Notes: a model not told the origin generated them from the letters alone. Shown: positions 46,877-60,109, counted from the first letter of the stretch. The stretch: 64,000 nucleotides of DNA from Pseudisothecium myosuroides (GCA_951799445.1 OX637289.1:6973321-7037320), one strand, 5' to 3'. Translations and numbers: made by a program.

Positions 46877-48690
46877 CGAGGGTGATTGTACGAAACACTT
46901 GTACTATTTGTTGCATTTTATAATACTCATGCTTGGGGGGGGGGGGGGGGAGTACTTTAAAATTGTAAAAACAATTTTTTTTTAAATTTAAAAAGTATGG
47001 CCAATGTATACACCTATAAGATATTAAGATGAAGGTAACCACCTGAGGAAAAGCATAGAAAATTCTCTTGGTAGGTGAGCTACATAAGTGAAAAATCTCA
47101 AGAAAATAGATATTTCAGAGTGAATGCAAGAAACACTTGTACTATTTTCTGTCACATGTTGCATGCTGATTAATTTTTTGACCATAACTTTTCAGTTTGG
47201 ACTCCAAATGACTCAAAATTCATAGACAAGGTACTCATGTTTATTATACACCTTGTTTAGTTTTCTGAAAATTTTGAAATTTCTTTTACTATTTAATAAT
47301 ATCCCCTGATTTTATATCACAAATTCCAATTTGGAATTTTTTAGTACTATTTAGTACCCATAAAAAAGAATTTTGAGCTGAAATTTGGAGAAGATGGTCT
47401 TCTAGTAGACTTGTAGGTATTGTCCAAAGGAATTTTTAAAAAACTAAATTTTATGTGGTGTAGACATCCACAAAATGAATCTCTTTCTACTTGCATTTCA
47501 AAACATGTAAAAAATTATTTTGATGGTTTTTTGGTGATTGACCATCTCCATAGAGTTGCTTCAAATGGCCAATTTTTTTATTATTTATTTAATTTTTTAT
47601 TATTATTTATTAATTAAAACATTCATTAGAAAAAAAACCAACCCTCCGGAGGGCTGCTCCACAGTGACATGCCAAGCTATTAAAATGCTTAGCCTGTCAC
47701 TGCAGAACTGTCCTTCGGCGAGCAGTCAGCTTAGCTGGCTGCTCGCCGAAACGGTCAGAAAACTGAATTTTTTTTTTTAATTTTTTTAATTTTTAAATAT
47801 TTTTTTAAGACTAAAAAAAATTTATACTCATATATTTCGTTTCCTGCGCCACTGTCGCAGCAGAAACTGCTGCACGGAAATAGGGGAAAAAATAATTTTT
47901 TTGCAAAAAAAAATAAATTTCAGGGTCTTCCAGAGGCCCCAGATTTTCTCTAATGGAAGTACCTATTTTCTTGAGATTTGGCACTTTTCTAATTCTCCTA
48001 CTTAGAGAATTGTTTAATGAATTTCCTTTGGTGGTTACCTTCATTTTAAAGGTGCATACATTCGCCATATTTTTTTTTAAATTTAAAAATTGATTTCCTA
48101 AATTTAAAGTACTCTAGAAAAAATCATGAGTACTATTGCAAAACGCAACAAATAGTACAGGTGTTTTGTGCAATCACCCTTCAATGTTTTTATTTATGAA
48201 AAAAAAGGAAAAAATTTAAATAAAGATAACAAAAATTGGCCATTTGTAGCAACTTTATTGAGATGGTCATTCGCCAAAAAATTGTCATCAAAATAATTTT
48301 GTACATGTTTGAAATGCAAGTAGAAAGAGGCTCACTTTGTAAACAAGTTCTACGCAATATATAATTAATTATTCTTAGAAATCCTTTGAACAATAGCTAA
48401 AAGTCTACTACAAGACAACCCCTCCAAATTTTAGCTCCAAATTTGTTACTTTGTCGAAAACAAAACCCCAACTAGCAAGTGTGACAAAATTTAGGGGCTA
48501 TTTTTGGACAATAAAATATTTTTTAAATATTAAAAAAGTTAGACAACGCATATAATAGTTATGAACAACTTAACTTCCCAACAAATTTTGAGTCATTTAG
48601 AGCCAAAACACAAAAGTCATGGCCAAAAAACACATCAGCTAGAGGCATACACATCGTACAGTGACAGAAAAAAGTATAGGTTTTTCATGC
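46877..48690. mobile_element. Nested foldback elements, GGGTGATTG family
   Basis: An outer pair of termini, GGGTGATTGTACGAAACACTT at 46877 and inverted TGTTTTGTGCAATCACCC ending at 48178, matches for about 55 bp. A second pair overlaps it: left GTGAATGCAAGAAACACTTG at 47108 with TTTTCTGTCACATG, and right ending near 48690 with the complementary TGACAGAAAAAAGTAT. The arms 47108-47640 and 48190-48690 are inverted copies. A poly-G run of about 16 lies at 46926. The spacer 47641-48185 holds an unrelated GC-rich hairpin cluster. No coding capacity. Confidence 0.68.
47642..47750. repeat. GC-rich cluster of three hairpins in the foldback spacer
   Basis: Three perfect inverted repeats lie side by side: CCCTCCGGAGGG (47642-47653), CAGTGACA...TGTCACTG (47662-47702, with AAGC/GCTT inside) and TTCGGCGAGCAG...CTGCTCGCCGAA (47714-47750, extended by CAGC/GCTG). 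The composition is far more GC-rich than the surrounding A/T. A further hairpin GCAGCAG-AAA-CTGCTGC lies at about 47859-47875. Confidence 0.65.
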
Positions 48691-48879
48691 AATCACCTCC
48701 AAAACGGTTTTGGATTGTTTGCTCACCATAATTGAAGTAGCAAAATAATTTTTTTCTTGCATACATGGATCTCACCCATGTAGGGTGTTTTCAAGCTATA
48801 TATGAGTAGTCCAAATACGGAGCCATAAACTGAATTTTTTTGCAATTTTGCAACTTTGAGACTTCATTGTAAATTATTG

Positions 48880-49430
48880 TTATTATTTTTATTTATTTTT
48901 GAACAAATGGGAGACCCACTACATTAAAAGAAACCAAAGAACAACAACCAAGCCACAACGGCTGGACAGAAAGAGCCACAAAAAACCGGCCCACGAAAAG
49001 AACCAAGAGCCACTAAAAAAAAGAGCACTCTGGAGGACAAACCTTGTTCCAAAACACCTCTTTATCTCCCCTTCTACTAGCAAGGACAGGCGATTGAAGC
49101 CAAACCTGTTCAAACCTATTGTGGAACCTATCTGACAGATGGGAATGATGGCAAGCCCCACACCGAGCCTTAATTTGCGCCGCACGACCTGCATCTAAGA
49201 GTGCTTCCCATAGAGCCTGTTGCCCATTGGCACAAGGCCAAGAAGCATTGGCAAACACCTTATTATTCCTTGAAATCCAAATAATCCACAGTACTTGACT
49301 TTGAAGCAGAGTCCAAATGGTCCTAAGGTCATACAGTCTACGTGGAAGTTTAGTGCCGAATATACATTGGGTTGAACTGAAACGACTATGAGGTCCCATA
49401 ACCAGTTGTTCTCCCCGTATATTTGGATTT
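48880..49430 (-). mobile_element. 5'-truncated LINE (L1-type) with perfect 17-bp target duplication
   Basis: Identical copies of TTCATTGTAAATTATTG flank the element (48863-48879 and 49431-49447). The 3' end (minus sense) is an A-rich AATAAATAAAAATAATAA tail at the left. The body encodes a piece ending the second LINE protein: SQVLWIIWISRNNKVFANAS, the W-x-x-W-x-x-RN-x-x-VF pattern typical of the region after the reverse transcriptase in plant L1 elements. Only about 140 codons remain, so it is inactive. The frame's apparent start lies in the duplicated target, not the element. Confidence 0.85.
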
Positions 49431-49449
49431 TTCATTGTAAATTATTGAC

Positions 49450-52400
49450 TTTATGAAATACTAATTCTTTTGGATTCTATAAGTAGGTGTTGATTTCTAT
49501 TAATATTCAAATTCATGTAATTTTTTAATTAGGGATGCCACCAATTAAAGTCCTTTTATTCCTTGTCACTTTGTTCTGAAAGTATAAATGCACTAAGAAA
49601 ACATACTTATTTCTGAAATCTAGTGCCAAAAATTCACGCATCTACATTTGAATAAAAGAAAAAAAATTGTTTTTCAACTCAAAATTTCAACAAAGATATG
49701 ATTTTTCAACATAATGCATTTTTGATATTTTAATATGGATATAACTTTCTTTACAATTTGGACTTTGAAAAGATTTCACCAAAACTTCTTTTTTGCAAAA
49801 ATTAAATTGAAACAATCCAATTTATAATAGAATATATATTTTGTAGAGGCTAAATTGAGCATAATAGAAGCGATTTAGTGATTGGACTCTCTAACTTGCT
49901 TTCAAGGCCCATATCTTCTGAACTAAACAATTGTTTTAATAATACTTCATTCCAAACTTCTAACTTCAAGAATTTTTCTTTATAAAAATAATTTTGATGC
50001 TCTACAAGAAATAACTATAGTCTCTCTTATAGTCTTATCTTCATTCCTAATATCCACATTTCAACTTCCATACAATGGATAATCAGACCTTACAATCCTA
50101 TAAAGCTATTGGTGTGGTATTATAGTCATGTAAAAACCAAGTGGAAAAAATATAGGGATTTTATTATTGCTTCATAATTATGTAAAATTCTAATATAGAT
50201 TGTAATATAGAATTTTCTACATTAAAACAAATATATGCTCGGGGGGGGGGGCACACCTCTAAAATTTCAGTGACCATGTGCAATAACAAGGTATTTAATG
50301 GGGGGGTATTTATCTCCTTTCCATCTTTTTTTTCCTCCCTATCGGTAGATAAAAAGCTATCGACATGTATTTTTGAGTACCCTATTTTTTTTTATAAATG
50401 GGTGGAGAGTCTATTTTTTGGCACCCTATTTTTTCTACATTTTAGAACTATGGAATATCAAAAGGAATGTGAACACATTGCAAAAGCAATAATGCAAGCA
50501 AAAAGTTTTTTATAACATTGGAAGTAGCACCAATGCAACACACAATACCAGCAATGTACCATTGGAACTCCCAGCTTGAACGAGAGTTGTTTCCCACTTA
50601 AACCACCAAATTAAGTTAAGTTAAAGCACTTAATTAACGGGGCCCCCACTCGCCTCTGATGGCGTTCACACAATAAAGCACTTAATTAAAAATTAATTCA
50701 AGTTGTGGACAGCTCACTCATCCAATCCCCCAAACCATTAATTAAAAAATTGAACCTACTAAGGAATTTTAGGGGTATCCAATGTTTGACACCCTATTTT
50801 TTTCTACTATACTAAAAAATGAAGGCTTTTTCCATACCCTATTTTTTTTATAAATGCACTAAGCACATATTACCAATGCTATAGTAGATCTACCAAAAAA
50901 TAATTTTTTCCTTCAACAAATTAAATTAACCCTATTTTTTTATCTCACGCCATTTTCTACTGCACCGATGGTCTCCTCCCCAGGAATATATGTTGTAAAA
51001 AAATCTTTGAGCACATTGTAAATATGCATAATACTGGTAACTATCCATAAAATACCTTGTTTTTTCAAATGCTTTTGTTTCTTCTAGAGAATCATTATCC
51101 ACAATTGAAAGTTTGGGTAGGTTTTCACAATGCCAATTTTTATTGCCCTTTTTGCAATTCTTTTTGAAGTTTGGAAATGTAAGCTACAACAATATTAGCT
51201 CTTCAAGGATTCAATTTTTCTCAATTGGACTTGGAAAGTAATGTTTTCCTACTCAAAAAATTGGTTGTCATCAAGAATCTAAAAAACAAACAAACATAAT
51301 ATTGTCTTAAGACAAAATTGGATGTTTTCAATTATTATTCTAAATGCCAATTTAATTTTAGTTTTATTTATTTATTAAAATCACAAACATGGCAACAATT
51401 GTCTTTGTAATAGGCTTGTCTACCTTAATTTCAAGTGCAAAATAATTGGAAAGTGTTTTGTAAGAATTCTTAATGTAGTCAAATATGATCATATCATACT
51501 ATCATCGTACAGACATACAAGCAAAAATACATGAACACAAAGGTCCTTTGTATCAATTGAAGATGTGAATTCACTAGACCTGCAAATTCCATAGTAAAAA
51601 TTCATCACAGGTACAATGATTCTAGTGTTTGAGCAATTGAGCATAGAAATGCGAGCAGTTGAGCCTTGAGCCTAGGTGTAAATAGAAATCCTATAACAAT
51701 TGAAGGTACTTACAATACACACACTTATAATATAGGTATCTATAATATAATTATACACTAATCATGGAAGATGTTTATAATACATACACCTATAATATAG
51801 GCATATAGACTCTTAGGCTCATGGGCTCATGATCCTAGGCTCACATAATAGTAACCCTTTGTCCACTTAGAGACACATGCAATTCTTTGAACCTTGCTCT
51901 GGTGCACCAAATCATGCCACACACATGGTTCTAGGTTGATGAAAATTATTTTATCATTGTATAATAACAATAAATATTTATAAAGTATAAAATGCCAAGA
52001 AATTAGTGAGGGGCAACCTAATTTCACTATTTAGTATATTTAACTCCATGATACATCACACCTACATAGCTTCATGTACAATATTCCACAAATTCATCAC
52101 ACCTACGTAACTCCGTGATCGTTTAGGGGTATGCATCATGTTGACTACTACCTTGCTTATTTTTAATTTTTTTGACGCAAAAAAGGCTACTACCTCATAA
52201 CATTTACTAGCTTTTAGAGAGGCTACCTTTTCCCCTCTCAAATTCTCATTCACAAAATTCATCCTTATATCATTAATGTAAGCTCAGTGCGGAGACAATG
52301 GCAATACATTTATGGTTTTCTTCATTTTCTTTTGCTAATTCTAAGACCAAACATGCAAATCAACAAATAATTGTAAAAAAGTGGTTTGCCAAAAACCCAA

Positions 52401-52465
52401 AGAGTCCGTTGAATAATACTCCAACACAATTTACCCATTTATCATTAGTAACTTATTTTTGGTTT
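49450..52465. other. AT-rich intergenic DNA, no gene recognised
   Basis: Contains a poly-G run at 50240-50249 and a scattered ACCCTATTTTTTT motif (about 50380, 50425, 50787, 50840 and 50928), suggesting a diverged repeat array. No domain or RNA gene was seen. Confidence 0.45.
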
Positions 52466-52469
52466 CAAG

Positions 52470-53075
52470 TGTGAAGACAAGCTCTTTTTATATACATAGG
52501 TTGGTAGAAGGTAGAACAACCCATGTGGGATATGTAAATTAGAATTTGTAGTTTCTCAACCACTCATAGTTAAGTCAAAAGTAGGAATTGTGTTTAAAAT
52601 AGAATTTCAGACCTCATTTAGGCATAGTAAAATAACTTTTTTCAAAAACTTTGAACTAAAAAAAGCTGGTAAATCATGCTAAATTTCATTTCCAAAAATC
52701 CATTTGAAATTTCAATTCTTCAATCAAAAGTTATGGACAAAATTGAGAGAGGATGTTTGAAAATGTCAAAGAAAATGTCCCTTTCAACCCCTCTCCGAAA
52801 TTTGTCCATAACTTTTGATTGAAGGCTTGAAACCTCAAACGGATTTTCGGAGATGAAATTTAGCATGATTTAAAAACTTTTCTTAGTTCAAAATTTTATG
52901 AAAAAAAGTTATTTTACTATGCCTTAATGAGGTCTGAAAGTCTATTTCAAATATGATTTTACATAACTTAGTGAGCAGTTGAGCTCCTACTCCAATTCTA
53001 ATTTACATATTCCACATTGTTTGTTTCACCTCCTACCACCCAATATATATATAGAGAGAGAGAGTTGTCTTTTTC
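52470..53075. mobile_element. Foldback element, arms about 290 bp
   Basis: The left arm starts GAAGACAAGCTCTTTTTATA and the right arm ends with the diverged complement AGAGTTGTCTTTTTC. The arms share AAAGTTATGGACAAA / TTTGTCCATAACTTT close to the centre near 52770. A (AT)n(AG)n microsatellite lies at 53042-53063. A related half-element lies at 59480-59700, and similar outer ends occur at 56920-57320. Non-coding. Confidence 0.68.
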
Positions 53076-53079
53076 ATTG

Positions 53080-54245
53080 TAAAATACAAAAAGCAAATGA
53101 TTTGTGAAGCAAAGCAAAGAAGTGGCTCAATACCATATTCCCCATGAACTTTTTGCTTACTAATTTAAAGTTAATCTCTAAAATCCCCGGTGCTTCTTTT
53201 TTAATTAGGAATCAATGTTAAGCACTGCAGTCTTCACGTCCGATAGAACTGACAAGTTTTTTCTTTTTCTTTTTGCTACGGTACCAAGTAGCTGCGACCT
53301 ACTTAGTCCATCTTCAATTTTCTAACAAATTGTTTGTAGTTACTGATTTCTTAAAAATTAAAAATTAATTTCATGCAAGTGTGTTACTCGCACCATAATA
53401 TATAAAATTTTGATCAAAATCTCTAATTCTTTAATTAGATATGGCAATTTTTGTAAGTATTCAAATTTTTTTGAGAGCCACTGTATTTGACACCTTTTTA
53501 GGTGTCCTATTTAAAAAATTATTTTGAGCTTGATCATTCTAGATTGTAGTCATTTTAGAGGTCTAGAGTATAGACATTATATTTTATATTTTAAAAATGA
53601 ATTTCTAATTTGAAAGTACCTCTAAAAATGATTTCATCTACAATTGTTTAATTGTTTAATTTTCTTAAACAGATTTCACGTATAGAAAAATGGCCAATAG
53701 GTAGTTGGATATATCAAAATTGAACATTTGTAAATTAAGTTGATGAAGATGGTCAAAAGAATCACCAAAATATTAAAATTTCATATTCCAAAATTTGTTT
53801 TTAAGTTACACTTGCCTTGTAGACATCTTTACAATATAAAATTAGCAACTTTTATAATTAGATCATATAATAATTTTAGTATAATTATAAAAAGATATTC
53901 CATCCATTTCAGCTTTAAATCCTTGAAAATAGATATTCAATAGTATTTTATAGTACAACTACAAGTGTGATATTTTTTACGTACTAGGTATGATTTTTGA
54001 TATAAAAAACTTCAAGTTCATTATAAATTCTCTTATCACTTTCAAATTTGTCACACCAAAGCTCTCATTTTCTTCCCTTTCCCACTTATGCAATAAAAGT
54101 TACCTTTTAGTGTAAAAAATTTTAAAGTAAGCATATTAATTTGAAGATAAATTATACTTACCAAAATACCCAAATGGCCCTTGAGCTTCAAAAAGGCTTA
54201 AATGGAAACGTTATAGTAGAATTAGTATTGAAAAATAGACAAACT
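53080..54245. other. AT-rich intergenic DNA, nothing recognised
   Basis: No gene, repeat terminus or RNA was recognised. Confidence 0.45.
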
Positions 54246-54249
54246 TTAG

Positions 54250-54975
54250 AAGATAGAAGATCATGAGGTTGATTGCAACAGACACTTATTGATTTTTTCT
54301 GAAGTACTTCATAATTAGATTTTTTTTAAATTTAAAAACATGGCTACTTTATATACTTTTAAGGTGAAGGTGATCACCAAAGGAAAAATATATAAAAAAT
54401 CTCTAAGTTGAAGAACTAAAAAAGTGTCAAATCTTTACAAAATAGATACTTTGATGTTTTAATTAGTTAAAAAAATCACATAAAAAATATTAATAAATAA
54501 AATAAAAATTGAACATCTGTAACAATTCTATGGACATGGTCATTCACCAAAAGAACCACCAAAATAAAATTTTATATGCTTCAAAATGCAAGTAACAAGA
54601 AGCTCACTTTGTGGATTTCCACACTACATACATTTAATTATTTTGAACTATTTTCTTTGTACAATAGCTACAAATCTACTAGAAGACTATCCCCTCTAAA
54701 TTTCAACTTGAAATTTGTTTTTTGGATACTAAATAGTACTATCCCCCCCCCCAATTGGCATGTGCAACATAAAATTGGGGGGCTATTTTGGATAGTAAAT
54801 TATTTTAAATTGCAAAAAAATGATGCAAAGTGTATAATAGTCATGAGTATCTTAACTATAATAAAATCTTGAGTCATTTGGAGCCATAATGCAAAAGTTT
54901 TGGCAAAAAACACAATCAAAATGCAAGGTTTGACGTAATTAAAAATAAGACAAGTGCTTTTTACCAATCACCCTT
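54250..54975. mobile_element. Further copy of the GGGTGATTG foldback family
   Basis: Internal blocks match 39885-40490 and 48190-48690 (CAAGTAACAAGAAGCTCACTT and TAGCTACAAATCTACTAGAAG variants), and the right end reads ACCAATCACCCTT. A poly-C run of ten lies at 54743-54752. Non-coding. Confidence 0.55.
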
Positions 54976-54979
54976 GACT

Positions 54980-56615
54980 AAAACAACAAGATATCCATGT
55001 AGAACAATAGTTACACAGACAAACAAATCCGTGCATGCGACTGGTTTGATAGAACAATGATAGAAATGTAGTCCCAAGTGTCCGAAGATCATCTCCAAGT
55101 CTAGCCCTAGAAACTTCACTATACCTTATAATCCATATATACGTGCGGTGAAACTTTTTATTTGGGGGGCAATTTAGCTATTATTTTACAATAGATATGC
55201 CCCATTTTTTTCTATTTCTAATTTTTGCTCATTTTCTTATACCCTATAGTAGTTAAAATTGAAATTTGAGTCATGTAGCCATACCCTATTGTAATTTTAA
55301 AATTTATATGCGGTTTTAGGATTGATGAGTACAGTATGTATGCTCTAACTATTCTTGAATACAGCCTACAGAAATAATATATATATCAAACAATTCATAC
55401 AAATGAATCACATACATGTACAGTAGGAGAAAAAACCACAAAGACTGAAAACCTTGCAAGTAGTATTATATTGGCTAAGCTAGACTTATACAACGCATTT
55501 TTGAAAATCACTCACCATACATCTATGTTGGAATAAACAAATAGATAATAACCCAAAATGAAACAGTGTTCATTAATGTGTCTATTTGCAGATGAAAAAC
55601 GGAAACTCTTCAATCATGCGAGTTCTTCCCCTCCCTTTTAGACTACCCTTTAAGTAGATTTACAACTTATGTACCATAGATCACTTTTATGTACTATATA
55701 GTAGTTGTAATACAATATGTTCAAAAAAGTGATGCTATAGGAACTTGAATATTTTTTAAATTATTAGCTCCAATATTTAAAATGTATCCTAAAGTAGGTC
55801 TCACGTTGTTTCTAAAATAACAACTAGTGAAGTACATAGGAGTCTAGCATACTCCAAATAGATCTTAGAATAGGAAATCTTATAAGTTTAAGAGCAATGC
55901 CAAGAAAATTAATAAATTATGCCCAAACAAAACTCCAACCTCAATAAAGAGTGACAAAATTCATGATTGGAGGTCAAAAGGGAACATCTTCAAGTAAAGA
56001 GCACTCTAGAAGTCCAACAACGTGATCATAGTGCCAAGATTTTCCACTTAGCGAAAGATATCATGCAGCTTACTGAAACAAATGTAACTATTGTCTTACA
56101 TCTTTATTTAAAAGCACAAAGTAAGAAAAGGAGCTTGTACTTGTATACATAGAGTCTCTTGGACACTACACATAAAGTTTTTGTACTTATCGGATCACGT
56201 AAGATAATCTTCTTAAACTACAACTACTGCAAACAACCATGGTCAATTTCTAGGAAATTTTCTTACAAAAATAATATAGAATTTTTGAGTGATTCTAACC
56301 CCTAACAAATTCTACAAAGTTTTGATAGTAGCAAGAATCCAACTAGGTATTGCTAATAGTCACCAGCTTGTCTTTAATGAGAATGGGTCATTGACTAACA
56401 TTACAAACATCCAACATCCAAATGATGGCCAAGTAGGATGATCTCTTACTTCAATAACCTTTTTGCACAATCCAAACAAGTCAAAATCCCTGAAAAAAAT
56501 AAACTCCTCATTCCAAAATAATATTTTACGGTTTGGAATTTGGAATTTCTCCTAACTTTGCAAATCCAAATGATTGGAAAAGGGGTAAAGGATCCCATGG
56601 ACAAATACGGGCCTT
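54980..56615. other. AT-rich intergenic DNA, no gene recognised
   Basis: Short frames only. No domain recognised. Confidence 0.45.
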
Positions 56616-56619
56616 CTAA

Positions 56620-57567
56620 AGCCAATGGCACACAAGACGTTAAATTGTGCATTCGAAGGTAGACCCAATCGATATAGCCTAATATGGTCCTTTGCCTAGA
56701 CCATAGTACCTAGCTGAATGCGTGGATTGTAGGACTACAACCCCACAAGACCATGACCTTGTAGGATTGTGCCGCCGCCAAAATTGCAGACGACGACAAC
56801 TATTAGTGTCCTTTGCAGGGTGGCAATTTTAGGATTTAAGGCGGTGGGTTAGGATTTTAGGATTTTCTTTTAAGCATGAGTGGCTTAGCATCTGGCATTC
56901 TAATTTAATACGTATCTCACATGGGTTGTTTTACCTCCTACCACCCCTCATGTATATAAGAGCTTGTCTTCTCAATTGTATGTGCAAAAAATGAATGGCT
57001 TTAAAAGGAAAGTGAGGTAGATGTGACGTCATGCTATATCAACGTAGGCCAATTGCAAATGGACAATTGAACATTGTGTAGAGAAACTCAACATTTGAAC
57101 AACTTTTTGAAGTTCTACTAAAACAACATTTTGTGGTGCAATTCAAACAACATTTTTCAAAGTTCTTGGCAAACGTGGGTGGAACTTTATACATCCTACA
57201 AAAACTTTAAGACAAAAGCCATTCATTTTTTGCATATTCAATTGAGAAGATAAGCTCTTTATATACGTGAGGGGTGGTAGGAGATAAAACAATCCATATG
57301 GGATATATAAATTAGAATGCAAGACACTAAGTCGCTTATACTTTAAAAAAAAAACTAATACCCTAATCCACTGTCCAAATCCTAAAACTGCCACCCTACA
57401 AAGGATGTGGATGGTCGTCGTTGACCGCAATTTTAGCAACGCCATGGTTTTGTGGTCTTGCAACCCCCATGCTCAACTCGATCCCATGGTCCAAGCCAAG
57501 GACCATTTTAGGCTACGTCGAACGGGGCCATCTTTGAATGCATGATTTAACGTCTTGCCAATGGTGT
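56620..57567. mobile_element. Long inverted repeat, arms about 370 bp
   Basis: Left arm (56620-57000) and right arm (57200-57567) are diverged inverted copies: AAGACGTTAAAT / ATTTAACGTCTT at the outside, then GGGTGGCA(A/G)TTTTAGGATTT and TAAGAGCTTGTCTTCTCAATTG with their complements further in. The centre is about 200 bp of unpaired sequence. Non-coding. Confidence 0.68.
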
Positions 57568-58189
57568 AATCAATTTTTGATAAGAATCTTTCTTCCAAAA
57601 GTGAGAATAGTCAACTAAGTCTAGATTTGCCAAAAATGACCCCAATTGCTTGAAGAATTTGAAATGGAGGTTTCAAATGAATCATGTACTAAAAATGTAT
57701 TACTTCTCAAGTGGTTCTTATTCACTAAATCTATTCACTAAATGTTTTTTAATTTTTCTATTTGTATACAATATCTTTTTAAAAAAAATTTAATGATAGA
57801 AGATGTCATGGATATGGTAATTTGAGATGATATTTGAATTAACTTTTGACCGTAAGTCCTTTGAAACAACATTATAATACAATATAAAGCATTTTAGAAA
57901 ATCTTGAATATTCAAATTAGACTTTATTGTGCAAGTATTTAATCCTAAAGTAATGAATATTCATCCACTCATTTTTCCTTGCAATGTTTACAATAATATA
58001 GATGAGACCTTACGGAAGTTCAACTTGACGGAGGTAACCAAATCAAACTTAGTGTTTTTATTTGTTTTGATCTAGTTAAATATATGCCACTATAAAGAGC
58101 TTTGAATCTTTGATCAATTGTATAGTAATCATGTCTTTTTAAAAGATCATATATCATATTGATATAATTCAATCCAGTTGTACAAAATC

Positions 58190-58400
58190 TTATTAGCTAA
58201 AAAAGATGCAAATGAGCTCTTTAAAATTGAACTTTCTTCTCAAAACTAATAAAAGGTAGTCTTAGATTTGATTACAATAAGTCATTTATTTGAATATTCT
58301 ATTAAGTCTTTCATCAAGGTATTATGCATTGAAATCATGAAACATTGATTGCTTCCACTATCCAAACCTTTGGTGTCTAAGATAATAGCCAACACTCCAA
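58190..58400 (+). repeat. Dispersed repeat, second copy of 21550-21770
   Basis: Same orientation as the first copy, with blocks such as TCATCAAGGTATTATGCATT in common. It may be part of a larger decayed element. Confidence 0.6.
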
Positions 58401-59479
58401 GCATACGGGTAGTTGCAAGAAACACTTCACGTTTTTCCGTCAAAATTGCATTTTTAGGCTACAAGACTGGCAGTACTATTCAATACTACCAATACTACGT
58501 TTTAGCAACGCCCCGGAAAATCTGAACCATCGATTCAAAGCACCTGTAGATCTAAACCATTGATTTAGTACTATGTTGTATTATGCAGTACTACAGACTT
58601 CTACAAAGTATTGCAAAAGCCACTAGGAGCAAAAAAGGGATCTGTAGAGATTTTCAATTTTGGTAATTCAAAAAAAATTCAAAAAAATTCCATAAAAAAA
58701 GCCATTTTGCTAGAGAAGACTATACTTGCATTGCACCCAAAAATTCATGAAGGAAACTTTTGCCCTCTTTATAGCTAATTATGAGATTAAAAAATAAAAG
58801 GGTAGAAACTATGCCTATATAAAGACCATGTTCTACGTATTCACAGTGAATACAAGGTCTTTCTTGTACAAAGCTTCGTGTCAGGTGTACAGTGCTTGGA
58901 AAGTATGCATACATCTTTGGCTACCGACAAGAGCAGTTGGGAACAATTATCCTACGTGCTTCACTGTATTGTAGTGGGTGGGCGTTGGCAGACAAGTTTG
59001 TTTTGGATTCTTCAATCAAATTACTTAAGCTTGGTGGCATATTTTTTTATAAGGTAATGGGAATTTCAAAAGGAAGAAATTTCATCCCGTCACATACCCG
59101 CTTCTAATTCACATGCTTGGTTCACTCAATTGAAACCCAACAATATTTTTGAGGATGTCATGAACCACCATTTTGCTTCACCTTTTAGAAAATGAGAATT
59201 ATAAATAATGTGAGTGAATTTACAAATTCAAAAATATTAGTATTTTGGATTAAACCGCAACTATCAATTAGGGAGTTTTAAGTTAATTAACCATGAAGAC
59301 ATTGGGAATTTATGGTGAAAAATGAAAAGTTTAATTAGGAGAAATTTAAAAAAAAAATCTAGGGTAAAAATAGGGGTTCTAAACTAAAATTACTTTTAAG
59401 CAAGATATTTTTTAAGTAAAGTAACCAAATTAGGCAAACAGTAAAATGGTGATCAAATAAAAAAAATAGAAAAAAATAG

Positions 59480-59700
59480 AAAAATGAGATTTAAATCTAC
59501 CAAAAAAAAGTTACGGATAAAATTAAGAGAGGTTGGAAGGGACATTTTCTTTGACATTTTCAACATCTTCTCTGAATTTTGTCCATAACTTTTTATTGGA
59601 GGCTCAAAGTCAAAAACAAATTTTTGGAGAAAGAAATTAGATTGACTTATCAACTTTTTTCAGTTCAAAGTACTTTGTAAAAATAGTCATTCTACTATGC
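59480..59700. mobile_element. Half-copy of the 52470-53075 foldback element
   Basis: Contains the central AAAGTTACGG and TTTTGTCCATAACTTTT inverted pair and the outer TCATTCTACTATGCC, matching the middle of the 52.5-kb element. Confidence 0.55.
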
Positions 59701-59867
59701 CAAAATCAGATTTGAAGATCTACATTGAACACAATTCCTTTGTCTTGGCAATGAGCGGTCAAGCTCTCATCTTCAAATTGTCCCATACCTTTCGAGGATT
59801 CATGCCGGACAATGGGTGTCACTATAAAAACGACCTTTCTACCCAACATCTTGCCATTGGGTTTCCT

Positions 59868-60105
59868 TCAATGTTGTGTTTGCATTTTCTCTTGAAGTGT
59901 ATCGTTGTTTCACCCGGAAAGGGAGCAACCATGCCATTGAGGAAAAATTCAAACTACAAGATTATATGTGATTCAACAAATATACTATCTTAGAATATTG
60001 TGGTTTGCATTTTTTTTTGAAGTGTATCATTGTTTCCCCCGGAAAGGGAGTAGCCATGCCATCAAGATTCAAACTACAAGATTTCATGTGAATTAGCATA
60101 TAAGA
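59868..60105. repeat. Tandem duplication of about 125 bp
   Basis: TGAAGTGTATCGTTGTTTCACCCGGAAAGGGAG-type sequence at 59893 recurs at 60020, both followed by AGCCATGCCAT or AACCATGCCAT and TTCAAACTACAAGAT. The first copy lies in a 98-codon frame that shows no known domain. Confidence 0.7.
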
Positions 60106-60109
60106 TTTT

